Assembly: GCF_014199195.1 (NCBI RefSeq)
Contig: NZ_JACIJE010000001.1
Location: forward strand, 124,001-188,000
Reading direction: 5' to 3'
Source of the DNA: Neoroseomonas alkaliterrae
GTDB lineage: Bacteria; Pseudomonadota; Alphaproteobacteria; Acetobacterales; Acetobacteraceae
DNA: 64,000 bases
Shown here: positions 1 to 9,087 of the stretch, in pieces
Layout of the letters: every line of letters begins with the position of its first letter
Numbering within the stretch: the stretch's first letter is position 1
Translations under genes and position numbers: made by a program
Notes under the pieces: model-generated
Database searches by the model: none
Told to the model about the DNA's origin: nothing
What the model saw: only the letters and a program-made list of their open reading frames with translations

Positions 1-1
1 T

Positions 2-1204
2 TCGCACGCCTTCCAGCGCGCCATGGCCGGGCTGACGGAACGGCGCGGGCCCGATCCTTCGGACAGTTTCTGGACCTGGCGGCGGCTGATGTACCGCTTC
101 CTCGAGGCGATCACGCCCGAGCAGGCCGAGGCCATCGCCGCCTTCGTGCAGATGGAAATGCTGGAAGCGGGCTTCGCGACGAATGTCGAGTTCCACTACC
201 TCCATCACCAGCCCGACGGCACGCCCTATGCCGAGCTCGCCGAGATGTCCGCGCGCATCGTCGCCGCAGCGCGGGAGAGCGGGATCGGCCTGACGCTGCT
301 GCCCGTCGCCTATCGCTTCGGCGGCTGCGACAGGCGGCCGCTCGGTGCGGGGCAGCGGCGCTTCGGCAACGACCCCGAGCGCTTCGCGCGCCTCGTGGAA
401 GGCGCGGGAAGCGCCATGGCGGCGCTGCCGGCGGATGCCGTGCTCGGCGTCGCGCCGCATTCGCTGCGCGCGGTGGCGCCCGAGGACCTGCCCGGCCTCG
501 CGGCACTGCGGCCCGAGGCGCCGATCCACATGCATGTCGCGGAGACGATCGGCGAGGTGGAGGAGGTGCGCGGCGCGCTCGGCGCGCGGCCGGTCGAATG
601 GGTGCTGGAGCATGTCAGGCCCTCGCCGCGCTGGTCCCTGATCCATCTGACGCAGATGCAGCCGCACGAGACGGTGGCGCTGGCGCGCAGCGGCGTCGTC
701 GCGGGGCTCTGCCCGCTGACCGAGGCGAGCCTCGGCGACGGCATCTTCGACGGCCTGCGCTGGATGGAGGCGGGCGGCGCGATCTCGCTCGGGTCGGACA
801 GCAACATCCGCATCTCGCTCGCCGAGGAGATGCGGCAACTCGACACCACGCAGCGCCTGCGCGACCACAGCCGCGCCGCGCTGGCCACGGAGGAGCGCTC
901 GACCGGGCGCAGGCTGCTCGAGGCCGCGGCGGCGGGCGGGGCGCGCGCGGCGGGGCGCGGCAGCGGGCGGATCGAGCCGGGCGCTTGGGCGGACCTGCTG
1001 GCGCTCGACACCGCGCATGTGGATCTCGAGGGGCTGCGCGGCGATGCGATCCTCGATGCCTTCGCCTTCTCGGGCGACAACGGCATGGTCGCGGAGGTCT
1101 GGGCGGCCGGGCGGCATGTGGTGCGGGGCGGGCGGCACATCCGCCGCGATGCCATCACCGCCGCCTACCGGCGCGCGGTGCGGCCGCTGCGCCAGGCGCT
1201 CTGA
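2..1204 (+). CDS. hutF: Formimidoylglutamate deiminase HutF (5' end missing)
   Basis: Hydrolyses N-formimidoyl-L-glutamate to N-formyl-L-glutamate and ammonia in the five-step histidine degradation pathway; cytoplasmic amidohydrolase. The open frame runs off the left edge: the first visible codons read SHAFQRAMAGL, matching the metal-binding HSHAFQ segment that in this family lies well inside the protein, so the ATG at 23 is internal and roughly the first 60-70 residues are outside the window. Counting from that Met, further metal/substrate motifs are HVAE (171-174), IHLT (207-210) and GSDSN (257-261). A hut-type repressor gene lies just downstream in convergent orientation, which supports the assignment. 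Family identification is from motif recognition only; a generic cytosine/atrazine-type deaminase is the alternative, but the SHAFQ and GSDSN context favours HutF. Confidence 0.9.
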   Translation, partial: SHAFQRAMAGLTERRGPDPSDSFWTWRRLMYRFLEAITPEQAEAIAAFVQMEMLEAGFATNVEFHYLHHQPDGTPYAELAEMSARIVAAARESGIGLTLLPVAYRFGGCDRRPLGAGQRRFGNDPERFARLVEGAGSAMAALPADAVLGVAPHSLRAVAPEDLPGLAALRPEAPIHMHVAETIGEVEEVRGALGARPVEWVLEHVRPSPRWSLIHLTQMQPHETVALARSGVVAGLCPLTEASLGDGIFDGLRWMEAGGAISLGSDSNIRISLAEEMRQLDTTQRLRDHSRAALATEERSTGRRLLEAAAAGGARAAGRGSGRIEPGAWADLLALDTAHVDLEGLRGDAILDAFAFSGDNGMVAEVWAAGRHVVRGGRHIRRDAITAAYRRAVRPLRQAL

Positions 1205-1212
1205 AACGCGGC

Positions 1213-1228
1213 GGCCGAAGCTTCGGCC
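1213..1228 (+). terminator. Palindromic hairpin after hutF
   Basis: A perfect 16-bp palindrome (GGCCGAAGCTTCGGCC) begins 8 nt after the hutF stop. It can fold with an AGCT loop, but no T-run follows, so it is only a candidate transcription terminator or mRNA 3' stabiliser. Confidence 0.4.
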
Positions 1229-1323
1229 CTCGTCCGACGCTATCTGCCCGTGGTTTCGCGCGCGGCCGGCCCACCCCCGCGCGCAAGGAAGGCTGGCGAT
1301 ATGCTTGACCTCCCGCCCGCTGC

Positions 1324-1353
1324 CATGACCGCCTTCAATAGCGCGCGGTCATG
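1324..1353 (-). terminator. 9-bp inverted repeat spanning the hutC stop codon
   Basis: CATGACCGC (1324-1332) and GCGGTCATG (1345-1353) form perfect 9-bp arms around a 12-nt loop that contains the hutC stop codon. It could end hutC transcription, though no T-tract is present. With the hairpin at 1213-1228 it may separate the two convergent hut genes. Confidence 0.35.
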
Positions 1354-2024
1354 CGATGGCCGCGGTGATGGACGAGGCGCACGAAGGTCACGGCGCGGCC
1401 GTTCCAGCGCGTGCAGCGCTCGATCTGCAGGAGCGGATCGCCGGGCGCGCAGGCGAGATGCGCGGCGAGGCCGGCATCGGCCGCGGTGGCGGAGATGCTG
1501 ATCTCGGCCTCCGTGAAGGGGACATGCGCCACGAGCCATTCATTCGGCCCGGAGGCGGAGAAATCGGCATCGCGCGCCTGCGGCAGCACCGCGAGGTTGA
1601 TCCAGCGGTCCTCGTGCTGGTAGGGCGCGGCATCGGCGAAATGCAGGCAGACGACGTGGCGCACCTTCGCCCCCGCCGGCAGGCCCATGCGCGCGCGCAC
1701 CCAGTCCGGCGCGCGACCCACCTCGGATTGCACGAGCGCATAGCGGTAGGCCGCGCCCTGGTCCTCGATCTCGCGCCGCACCAGCGGGATGTCGAAACGC
1801 GCCTGGCGCAGCGGCGCGAGGCGCACGCGGGAGCCGGCCTTGCGCTTGCGCTCGATGATGCCGTCCTCGGCGAGTTCGCGCATGGCGCGGTTCACCGTCG
1901 CGCGGGCCGAGCCGTAGGCCTCGGCGAGTTCCCGCTCGGCCGGAATGGGGCTGCCGGGCTTCCACTCGCCGCGGGTGATCCTGCCGAGGATGTCCGCCTT
2001 GATCTCGCGATAGGTGGCCGTCAC
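1335..2024 (-). CDS. hutC: GntR-family histidine utilization repressor HutC
   Basis: Transcriptional repressor of histidine catabolism; in this family urocanate acts as inducer. The N-terminus (about residues 3-70) is a winged helix-turn-helix of the GntR type (TYREIKADI, PAERELAEAYGSARATVNRA), followed by a UTRA ligand-binding domain (about 85-225) ending in ERCTRWNGRAVTFVRLVH, typical of HutC. I chose the GTG at 2024 because GntR proteins start a few residues before the YREIKADI helix; the open frame extends upstream to 2189 but that stretch is low-complexity and carries the probable promoter. Length 229 aa is normal. It is convergent with hutF, so it must be transcribed separately. Confidence 0.88.
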   Translation of the reverse strand: MTATYREIKADILGRITRGEWKPGSPIPAERELAEAYGSARATVNRAMRELAEDGIIERKRKAGSRVRLAPLRQARFDIPLVRREIEDQGAAYRYALVQSEVGRAPDWVRARMGLPAGAKVRHVVCLHFADAAPYQHEDRWINLAVLPQARDADFSASGPNEWLVAHVPFTEAEISISATAADAGLAAHLACAPGDPLLQIERCTRWNGRAVTFVRLVHHRGHRMTARY

Positions 2025-2119
2025 GTCCCGTCCCTGGCTGCCCCGTGATCCTCCCGCCGATGAGCCGGGCCACGGCGCGGGGCGGCGGGCGCGGGGCGCG
2101 GCGCCACCGCCGCGCCAGA

Positions 2120-2153
2120 CATGGACATATCGGGCCAAAAGTCCAGACAAAAG
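2120..2153 (-). promoter_or_regulatory. Candidate hutC promoter/operator
   Basis: About 100 bp upstream of the hutC start, the minus strand carries TTGTCTGGACTT and, 11 nt further on, TGTCCATGTC. The first resembles the TTGTnTAnACAA-like operators reported for HutC proteins, with imperfect right half. The arms TGGAC/GTCCA make a wider inverted repeat. It is the only AT-richer patch in the 211-bp gap. Autoregulation by HutC is an inference. Confidence 0.35.
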
Positions 2154-2235
2154 GCTGGCCAGGGGGTGCGATTCCAGCGCCCGAAACACCGGGCTGTGCC
2201 CGGCGGATACCGCTCTGACCGGTGACCGCCGGGTA

Positions 2236-3579
2236 TCAGTGCCTCACCGCACGCGCTGCCTCCGCATAGCCCACGCGCCGCTCCGGCGGCACGGGGTGCC
2301 GCCCGGCCACGCGTTCGAGCAGCATGCGCGCATCCTCCTCGGCGCCCGCCTTCATCGCCGCGTCGAGGAAGAGCTGTTCCAGCACGTCCTGCTGCGCGTG
2401 GCTGCCGCCCATGCGGTGCATCACGCCGATCGCGGGACGCATGGCCGCGACCGCCCCGGCATGGTCGCCGCGGGCATGGGCGAGCACGGCCTCGCAGACC
2501 GGAATGGCGGCATCGCGCAGGATGGGGGCGACGGTGCCGGGCCGCCGCGCCGCGTCGCGCATGGCGTCCAGCATGCGGGATGCCGCCTGGAAGCGGCCGG
2601 TGGCGGCGAGCGCCATCATCCAATGCGGCAGGGTGAAGGCGGAGAGGCAGTCGCCGATGCGCGCCTCGGCCTTGTCGGCGAGTTCCACCCAGCGGTCGCC
2701 GACATCCACGCCGTGGCGCGCAAGGCGGAACAGCATGGAGGCCGCGTTCTGCACGTCGATGTAGAGATCAGGCACGGCCTGGGTCAGCGGGCTCGCGAGG
2801 TTGCGGAAGCCGCGGTCGTAGAGCGCCAGCACCTCCTCGTGCTCGCCGCGTTCGAGGTGGTACATGGCGCGGTGCCACCACAGGTGGTGCAGCAGGTTGG
2901 AGCCGCCGTCCCAGTGCGGCTCCAGCGCCTTGAGCCAGGCGATGCCCTCGCCACGGCGGCCCTGCATCTCCAGGATGTGCGCAACGCCGTGCGTGGCCCA
3001 AAGATCGGCGGGGTCGAGGGCGACGGCGGCGCGGCCGGATTCCTCCGCCACCTGGTAGTTGCCGCATTCCTCGTTCGCGAAGCAGCGGCACGCGAGGATG
3101 CTGCCAAATCCGGGAATGGCCGCCGACCAGCGCGGCGCCACGGCATCCACCGCGCGCAGCATCTGCCCCGCGCGGCCGAGCCAGAAGGCGCAGAAATGGT
3201 GCAGGCGGAAGGCGAGGATGTCGTGCGGGTGGTCGGCCATGATGGCCTCCCAGGCCGAGAGGGCGGCGTCGAGCTCGCCCTCGGCCCAGGCGGCGAGCGC
3301 GGCGGCGTGGGCGCCTTCGCGCGCCGTGCCGGCCAGGCGCGCGGCCTGCGCGGCGGCATCGCGCGCGCGCGGCACCGTGCCCTGGTTGAAGGCCAGCATG
3401 GCGAAGGCGCCCTTGAGCACCTGCGCCATCGGCATCTCCGCATCCGCTTCGAGCAGCGCGTTCAGGCGCAGGCCGGCATCGGCGCGGTAGCGCAGATAGC
3501 CCTCGATCACATGGTCATAGGCGCGGGCGACCGCGTCCGAGGCGGCGGTGATGACAAGGCCCTGGGCGTCGGTGGTCAC
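2236..3579 (-). CDS. TTC38-like tetratricopeptide repeat protein
   Basis: A 447-aa soluble helical-repeat protein of the family named after human TTC38; its biochemical role is unknown. Recognition rests on the succession of short helical repeats and on the family-typical segments LDPADLWATHGVAHILEM and LLHHLWWHRAMYHLERG in the middle third, rich in His and Trp, rather than on canonical TPR consensus spacing. No signal peptide or membrane segment. It stands alone on the minus strand with a 41-bp gap to dut upstream and a 211-bp gap to hutC downstream, so it could be cotranscribed with coaBC-dut. Function cannot be inferred from context. Confidence 0.75.
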   Translation of the reverse strand: MTTDAQGLVITAASDAVARAYDHVIEGYLRYRADAGLRLNALLEADAEMPMAQVLKGAFAMLAFNQGTVPRARDAAAQAARLAGTAREGAHAAALAAWAEGELDAALSAWEAIMADHPHDILAFRLHHFCAFWLGRAGQMLRAVDAVAPRWSAAIPGFGSILACRCFANEECGNYQVAEESGRAAVALDPADLWATHGVAHILEMQGRRGEGIAWLKALEPHWDGGSNLLHHLWWHRAMYHLERGEHEEVLALYDRGFRNLASPLTQAVPDLYIDVQNAASMLFRLARHGVDVGDRWVELADKAEARIGDCLSAFTLPHWMMALAATGRFQAASRMLDAMRDAARRPGTVAPILRDAAIPVCEAVLAHARGDHAGAVAAMRPAIGVMHRMGGSHAQQDVLEQLFLDAAMKAGAEEDARMLLERVAGRHPVPPERRVGYAEAARAVRH

Positions 3580-3620
3580 GGGTGTCCTCCTCCCTCGCCC
3601 CGTTCGCGCGGGGGCCGGCT

Positions 3621-4070
3621 TCAGCTTCCGGTGGAGCCGAAGCCGCCGGCCCCGCGCGCCGTCGCGGGCAGCTCGGCGACCTCGCGCCAGGCGGCGCGGA
3701 TGACGGGGGCGATGACGGCCTGGGCGATGCGCATGCCGCGCTCGACGGTGAAGGGCGCATCGCCGGCATTGAGCAGGATCACGCCGACCTCGCCGCGATA
3801 ATCCTCGTCGATGGTGCCGGGGCTGTTGGGCAGCACGATCCCGTTCTTCAGCGCGAGGCCGGAACGCGGGCGGACCTGCATCTCGTAGCCCGCCGGAAGG
3901 GCGATGCAGAGGCCGGTCGGCACCAGCATCCGCCCGCCGGGCGGGATGGTGACGGGCGACATCACAGCGGCGAGCAGATCCATCCCCGCCGCGCCCTCGG
4001 TGGCGTAGGCGGGCAGCGGCAGGCCCTCGGCATGGGGCAGGCGCACCACCTCGATCACCGGGTTCGTCAT
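3621..4070 (-). CDS. dut: dUTP diphosphatase
   Basis: Hydrolyses dUTP to dUMP and pyrophosphate, keeping uracil out of DNA and supplying dUMP for thymidylate. All five trimeric dUTPase motifs are visible in order in the 149 aa: [43 protein letters not shown] and the C-terminal phosphate-covering arm GAGGFGSTG, where the usual RGEGGFGSTG has Ala for Glu. The ATG overlaps the TGA of coaBC by 4 bases, so the two are translationally coupled; coaBC-dut adjacency is common in Alphaproteobacteria. Confidence 0.96.
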   Translation of the reverse strand: MTNPVIEVVRLPHAEGLPLPAYATEGAAGMDLLAAVMSPVTIPPGGRMLVPTGLCIALPAGYEMQVRPRSGLALKNGIVLPNSPGTIDEDYRGEVGVILLNAGDAPFTVERGMRIAQAVIAPVIRAAWREVAELPATARGAGGFGSTGS

Positions 4071-5251
4071 GCCAGCGCCTCCGCGATGCGCGCGGCGAGG
4101 CGGCGCGCGACCTCCTCCTTCGCCATGCGCGGCCAGTCCTCGACGCCGGCCGCCGTCACGAGGTGGACGGCGTTCTCCGCGCCGCCCATCACGTCGCCCG
4201 AGACGTCGTTGGCCACGATCCAGTCGCAGCCCTTCTTCGCGCGCTTGGCGAGGGCGTTGGCGACCACCGCCTCGGTCTCCGCCGCGAAGCCGACGACGAG
4301 GCGCGGGCGGCGCGGCCCGGGTGCGGCGAGCGTCGCCAGGATGTCCGGGTTGAGCGCGAGATCGAGCGGCGGCGGCACCTCGCCCGGCACCTTCTTCATT
4401 TTCTGGTCGGCCGCGCGCGCGGTGCGCCAGTCCGCCACCGCGGCGGCGCAGATCGCGGCATCGGCGGGCAGAGCGGCCTCGCAGGCGGCGAGCATGTCGC
4501 GGGCGGATTCCACGCGCGCGACCGTCACCCCCGGCGGGTCGGGCTGCGCGACAGGGCCGCTGACGAGCGTGACGCGCGCGCCGAGGGCGGCGAGCGCGGC
4601 GGCGATGGCGTGCCCCTGCCGGCCGCTGCTGCGGTTGGCGATGTAGCGCACCGGGTCGATCGCCTCATGCGTCGGCCCGCTGGTCACGAGGACATGCCTG
4701 CCCGCGAGCGGGCCGGCGGCGAGCGCGGCATGAATGGCGGCACGCAGGCGATCCGGTTCCATCAGCCGGCCGGGGCCACTCTCGGGCTCGGCCATCGGCC
4801 CTTCCTCGGGGCCGGCGAGGATGACACCGCGCGCGGTGAGCGCCGCGACATTCGCCCGCGTCGCGGGGTGTTCCCACATCGCCGGGTTCATCGCCGGCGC
4901 GACGAGCACCTTGGCGCGCGTGGCGAGCAGCACGCAGGTGGCGAGGTCATCGGCGAGGCCATGGGCCATCTTCGCGATCAGGTCGGCCGAGGCCGGCGCG
5001 ACGACCACAAGGTCGGGCCAGCGGGCGAGGCGGATATGGCCGATCTCGGCCTCCGCCGCCCAGAGGTCGTCATGCACGCGCGCGCCGGTGATGGCGGCGA
5101 GCGCCTCCTTCGTCACGAAGCGCGCGCCGCCGGCGGTGAGGATGGAAGCCACCTCGGCGCCGTCCTTGCGGAGCAGGCGCGCGAGTTCCAGCGCCTTGTA
5201 GGCGGCGACGGAACCGGAGACGATGAGCAGGATCCTACGGCCGGCGAGCAT
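4067..5251 (-). CDS. coaBC: Bifunctional phosphopantothenoylcysteine decarboxylase / phosphopantothenate-cysteine ligase
   Basis: Catalyses two consecutive steps of coenzyme A synthesis: CTP-dependent ligation of cysteine to 4'-phosphopantothenate, then decarboxylation to 4'-phosphopantetheine. The N-terminal flavin-dependent CoaC domain (about 1-185) shows [22 protein letters not shown] and the PAMNPAMW motif; the C-terminal CoaB domain (about 190-390) shows [20 protein letters not shown] and VGFAAETE. The start at 5251 ([14 protein letters not shown]) matches the family N-terminus; the frame upstream overlaps the divergent DUF4260 gene and is not convincing. 394 aa is normal. First gene of a coaBC-dut unit. 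Confidence 0.95.
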   Translation of the reverse strand: MLAGRRILLIVSGSVAAYKALELARLLRKDGAEVASILTAGGARFVTKEALAAITGARVHDDLWAAEAEIGHIRLARWPDLVVVAPASADLIAKMAHGLADDLATCVLLATRAKVLVAPAMNPAMWEHPATRANVAALTARGVILAGPEEGPMAEPESGPGRLMEPDRLRAAIHAALAAGPLAGRHVLVTSGPTHEAIDPVRYIANRSSGRQGHAIAAALAALGARVTLVSGPVAQPDPPGVTVARVESARDMLAACEAALPADAAICAAAVADWRTARAADQKMKKVPGEVPPPLDLALNPDILATLAAPGPRRPRLVVGFAAETEAVVANALAKRAKKGCDWIVANDVSGDVMGGAENAVHLVTAAGVEDWPRMAKEEVARRLAARIAEALA

Positions 5252-5297
5252 GGGACGGACCCTAGCCCGGCGCGGCGAGGCAGGCGAGGGGCGGACG

Positions 5298-5690
5298 ATG
5301 GCGCCAGCGGCGGAGATGGTGACGGCGCGGTGGTGGCTGCGGGCGGAAGGCATGGCGCTGATGATCTTGGCGGTCGGCGCCTACGCGGGCCTGGGCGGCA
5401 ACTGGTGGGCCTTCGCGCTGCTGTTCCTGGCGCCTGACCTGACCATGCTGGGCTATCTGCGCGATGCGAGGCTGGGGGCGGCGCTCTACAACGCCGGGCA
5501 CAGCACGATCGGCCCGCTGGCGCTCGCCGCGGCGGGCTGGGCATGGTGGCCGACGGCGCTGCCGCTCGCGTTGATCTGGCTGGCGCATATCGGCTTTGAC
5601 CGCGCCCTGGGCTACGGGCTGAAGTCCCCTGTGGGATTCGGTGTCACCCATCTCGGCCGGGTCGGCCGGCGGGCCGAAGCCTCGGGTTGA
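5298..5690 (+). CDS. DUF4260 family small membrane protein
   Basis: A 130-aa protein with about four hydrophobic segments (around residues 17-35, 36-55, 72-92 and 96-112) and the family-like sequence FLAPDLTMLGYL followed by YNAGHSTIGPLAL and HIGFDRALGYGLKS near the end. DUF4260 proteins have no established function; they are predicted inner-membrane proteins. The start ATG at 5298 was chosen because it directly precedes the conserved region and leaves a 46-bp divergent gap to coaBC. It lies on the plus strand between coaBC and ubiE, both minus, where many relatives carry ubiB. Confidence 0.8.
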   Translation: MAPAAEMVTARWWLRAEGMALMILAVGAYAGLGGNWWAFALLFLAPDLTMLGYLRDARLGAALYNAGHSTIGPLALAAAGWAWWPTALPLALIWLAHIGFDRALGYGLKSPVGFGVTHLGRVGRRAEASG

Positions 5691-5805
5691 GGCGCGCGCC
5701 GCGGCCTGGCTGGCAGACATGCGCCCACGGTCAGGGCGGCACGGGGCCGCGCGCGCGACGGTCCGGCGCGGAAGATGCCGGCCTCCGCCACCGTTACGCC
5801 AGCAG

Positions 5806-5830
5806 CCGGGGGGGGTTCGCTTCGCCCCGG
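5806..5830 (-). terminator. Hairpin downstream of ubiE
   Basis: CCGGGG (5806-5811) and CCCCGG (5825-5830) flank a C/G-run, giving a strong 6-bp stem 9 nt beyond the ubiE stop on the minus strand. No T-tract follows. It may also end the convergent DUF4260 transcript. Confidence 0.3.
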
Positions 5831-5838
5831 CCCGCCTC

Positions 5839-6588
5839 TCACAGCCGCCAGCCCGTATGGATCGCCACGATCCCGCCTGACAGGTTGCGGTACTCCACCC
5901 GCTCCATCCCCGCCTTGCGCATCATCCCCGCCAGCGTCTCCTGGTCGGGGAACATGCGGATGCTCTCGGCCAGGTATTCGTAGGATTCGCGGTCCTTCGC
6001 CACGCGCTCGCCGATGGCGGGCAGGGCCTTGAACGACCAGGCATCGTAGAGTGGCACGAGCGCCGAGACCTCGAGGCGCGAGAATTCGAGGCAGTGGAAG
6101 CGCCCGCCGGGGCGCAGCACGCGGCGCACCTCGCGCAGCACGGCGTCCTTGTCGGTGCAGTTGCGCAGGCCGAAGGCGATGGAAACCTTCTCCACGCTGC
6201 GGTCGGGCAGCGGGATGCGCTCCGCGTCCACCACCATGAAGTCGAGGCCGGCCGCGAGGCCGCGGTCCAGCGCGCGCTTCCGCGCCACCTCCAGCATGGC
6301 GGGATTGATGTCGGTGAGGATGACGCGGCCGGCGCCGCGTTCCTTCGCGAGGAAGGCGATGTCGCCGGTGCCGCCGGCGAGGTCGAGCAGCGTCTCGCGC
6401 GGCGAACAGCCGATCGCGTTGACGAAGATGCGCTTCCAGACGCGATGGATGCCGAGCGACATCAGGTCGTTCATCACGTCGTAGCGCGGCGCCACGCTTT
6501 CGAAGACCTGGCGCACCAGCCCGGCCTTCTCGGCGCGGGGGACGGTGCGGAAGCCGAAATCGGCGCTGTCCTGGGGGCTGTCGCTCAT
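5839..6588 (-). CDS. ubiE: Ubiquinone/menaquinone C-methyltransferase UbiE
   Basis: SAM-dependent C-methylation of the demethylated quinone ring in ubiquinone (and menaquinone) synthesis. The 249-aa protein has the UbiE signatures [20 protein letters not shown] near residues 20-39, the SAM-binding [16 protein letters not shown], and the second UbiE motif around [20 protein letters not shown], ending in [13 protein letters not shown]. The start at 6588 follows the family. Divergent from mutM with only 44 bp between starts, so the two promoters must overlap or lie inside the coding regions. The gene that usually follows, ubiB, is absent here. Confidence 0.96.
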   Translation of the reverse strand: MSDSPQDSADFGFRTVPRAEKAGLVRQVFESVAPRYDVMNDLMSLGIHRVWKRIFVNAIGCSPRETLLDLAGGTGDIAFLAKERGAGRVILTDINPAMLEVARKRALDRGLAAGLDFMVVDAERIPLPDRSVEKVSIAFGLRNCTDKDAVLREVRRVLRPGGRFHCLEFSRLEVSALVPLYDAWSFKALPAIGERVAKDRESYEYLAESIRMFPDQETLAGMMRKAGMERVEYRNLSGGIVAIHTGWRL

Positions 6589-6632
6589 CGTGGCGGCACC
6601 ATAGCGTGGCGGCGGGTAATGCGGGAGGGACC

Positions 6633-7529
6633 ATGCCCGAACTGCCGGAAGTCGAGACGGTGATGCGCGGCCTCGCCGCCGTGCTTCAGGGCCACCGCAT
6701 CACGGAGGTGGAGGTCCGCCGCCACGACCTGCGCTTCCCCTTCCCGAAGGACTTGGCGCGGCGGATGGAAGGGCGGCGCGTGCTCTCGTTCCGGCGCCGG
6801 GCGAAGTACATGCTGATGCGGCTGGAAGGGGGCGAGAGCGTGCTGATCCACCTCGGCATGTCCGGCCGCATGGTGGCGCGCCGCGCGGGGGAGGTGCCGG
6901 CGCGGCGCATCGCGCCCCAGGGCGCCGCCTCCGACGCGCGCGGCCACAATGCCCCGCCCGAGGCGCATGAACACCTTGTCATCGTCACGGACCATGGCTG
7001 GCGCGTCGGCTTCGTCGATCCCCGCCGCTTCGGCGCCGTGGACCTCGTGCCGACGGCGCAGGAGGACGCGCACCGGCTGCTGCAGGGCCTCGGCCCCGAG
7101 CCGCTGGAGGAGGCCTTCACCCCCGCCGTGCTGTCCGCCGCGCTGCGGGGCAAGCGGACGCCGATCAAGGCGGCGCTGCTCGACCAGGGCGTCGTGGCGG
7201 GGCTCGGCAACATCTATGTCTGCGAGGCGCTGTTCCGCGCCGGCATCTCTCCGCGGCGGGTGGCGGCGAGCGTCGCCGGGGCGCGGGCGGAACGGCTGGT
7301 GCCCGCCATCAAGGCCGTGCTGGCCGAGAGCATCGGCGCGGGCGGCTCCTCGCTGCGCGACTATGTGCGTGCGGACGGGGAGGTCGGACGCTTCCAGGAG
7401 AATTTCGCCGTCTATGGGCGGGAGGGCGAGCCCTGCCCCGCCTGCCCTGGCGTGCCGCCCTGCCCGGGCATCCGGCGGATCGTCCAGGCGGGGCGCTCGA
7501 CCTTCTTCTGCCCGCGGCGGCAGCGTTGA
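6633..7529 (+). CDS. mutM: Formamidopyrimidine-DNA glycosylase (MutM/Fpg)
   Basis: Base-excision repair enzyme removing 8-oxoguanine and ring-opened purines, with AP lyase activity. Mature N-terminal proline nucleophile and catalytic Glu are present (MPELPEVET), as are the Lys in the KYMLM segment, the helix-two-turn-helix [20 protein letters not shown], and GRSTFFCP of the zinc finger. The start at 6633 is fixed because Pro2 must be exposed. Unusual: the canonical finger CxxC...CxxC ends here in FCPRRQR, so the fourth zinc cysteine is replaced by Arg, while an extra Cys occurs in the front half ([10 protein letters not shown]). 298 aa; slightly long because of a Gly/Ala/Arg insert around residue 95. 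Confidence 0.95.
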   Translation: MPELPEVETVMRGLAAVLQGHRITEVEVRRHDLRFPFPKDLARRMEGRRVLSFRRRAKYMLMRLEGGESVLIHLGMSGRMVARRAGEVPARRIAPQGAASDARGHNAPPEAHEHLVIVTDHGWRVGFVDPRRFGAVDLVPTAQEDAHRLLQGLGPEPLEEAFTPAVLSAALRGKRTPIKAALLDQGVVAGLGNIYVCEALFRAGISPRRVAASVAGARAERLVPAIKAVLAESIGAGGSSLRDYVRADGEVGRFQENFAVYGREGEPCPACPGVPPCPGIRRIVQAGRSTFFCPRRQR

Positions 7530-7587
7530 GGGGACACCGCGGCTGGGCTACAGGCAGGACCACCACACGAGGCGAGGAACGCGGCGC

Positions 7588-8364
<777 letters not shown>

Positions 8365-8460
8365 CGCGCCTGCGGCCCGCGCGGACGGGCGAAGGGCGCC
8401 GCACGGGCCTTCGCCTGAGGGTTGCGGGCGCCGTTCATGGAATTCGCGGCGCCTCGGCGC

Positions 8461-8490
8461 TTGACGGGCCGAGGCGCGGGGCATTAGAAC
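8461..8490 (+). promoter_or_regulatory. Probable sigma-70-type promoter of rpsT
   Basis: TTGACG (8461-8466), a 17-nt spacer and TTAGAA (8484-8489) form a convincing -35/-10 pair about 75 bp upstream of the rpsT start, in an otherwise very GC-rich gap of 198 bp. The -35 element is near consensus. Confidence 0.6.
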
Positions 8491-8562
8491 CCCGGCCTTC
8501 GCCGCGGCCGGTTGCCGCCCGCGGCCGACAGAACCAATCGAAGTGAACTGACCGGAAGCCCC

Positions 8563-8838
8563 ATGGCGAACACCGACAGCGCGAGCAAGCGCATCCGCCA
8601 GACCGCGAAGCGCACCGCGCGCAACAAGGCGCGCAAGTCGCGCGTGCGGACCTTCGTGCGCAAGGTGGAGGAGGCGATCGCCTCGGGCGACAAGGCCGCG
8701 GCGCAGGACGCGTTCCGCGCGGCGCAGCCCGAGCTGCAGCGCGCGGCGACCAAGGGCGTCCTGCATGCCAATACGGTCGCGCGGAAGGTGTCGCGGCTCT
8801 CCGCGCGCGTGAAGGCCCTCGGCGCCGCCCAGGGCTGA
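8563..8838 (+). CDS. rpsT: 30S ribosomal protein S20
   Basis: Small-subunit ribosomal protein that binds 16S rRNA early in assembly. The 91-aa lysine/arginine-rich helical protein begins [13 protein letters not shown], with [23 protein letters not shown] and the C-terminal [22 protein letters not shown], all typical of bS20. The start at 8563 is preceded by ACCGGAAG as a likely ribosome binding site. The rpsT-dnaA adjacency is characteristic of Alphaproteobacteria. It likely has its own promoter (8461-8490). Confidence 0.97.
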   Translation: MANTDSASKRIRQTAKRTARNKARKSRVRTFVRKVEEAIASGDKAAAQDAFRAAQPELQRAATKGVLHANTVARKVSRLSARVKALGAAQG

Positions 8839-8844
8839 GCTCCA

Positions 8845-8860
8845 CCGCCGCGCTGGGCGG
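8845..8860 (+). terminator. Hairpin downstream of rpsT
   Basis: CCGCC (8845-8849) and GGCGG (8856-8860) form a short GC stem 6 nt after the rpsT stop with a 6-nt loop, followed by a mixed rather than T-rich stretch. Weak terminator candidate. Confidence 0.3.
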
Positions 8861-8940
8861 CGGCTACCGGACATCATCGTATTGCGTCTTCGGACGGCGT
8901 GGGGTCGCGCGTTCCTGCGCGGTCTCGTCATGACTTGATC

Positions 8941-8955
8941 GTCACGTGGTCACGT
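8941..8955 (+). repeat. Tandem GTCACGT pair upstream of dnaA
   Basis: GTCACGT occurs at 8941-8947 and 8949-8955 with an 8-bp period; a CACGTG palindrome lies inside. A weak promoter (TTGCGA at 8968, TACTGT at 8990) follows. It could be a regulator site for dnaA. No TTATCCACA-like DnaA box was found by eye in the 249-bp gap. Confidence 0.3.
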
Positions 8956-9087
8956 CGCTTTAGCGGCTTGCGACAGGGGTGCGACGCGCTACTGTTCGGG
9001 ACGTTGGGGGGTGTTTCCTCTTCCGCAGCGTCGCCTGGTCAGCGGGCACGAATGCCGCCAGGGCCGAAGCGGAAGAGCAAGTGGGGG

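Noticed and set aside
8943..8948. CACGTG palindrome as a specific regulator box
   Set aside because: Six-base palindromes are common in such GC-rich DNA; only the tandem GTCACGT arrangement was retained as a weak observation.
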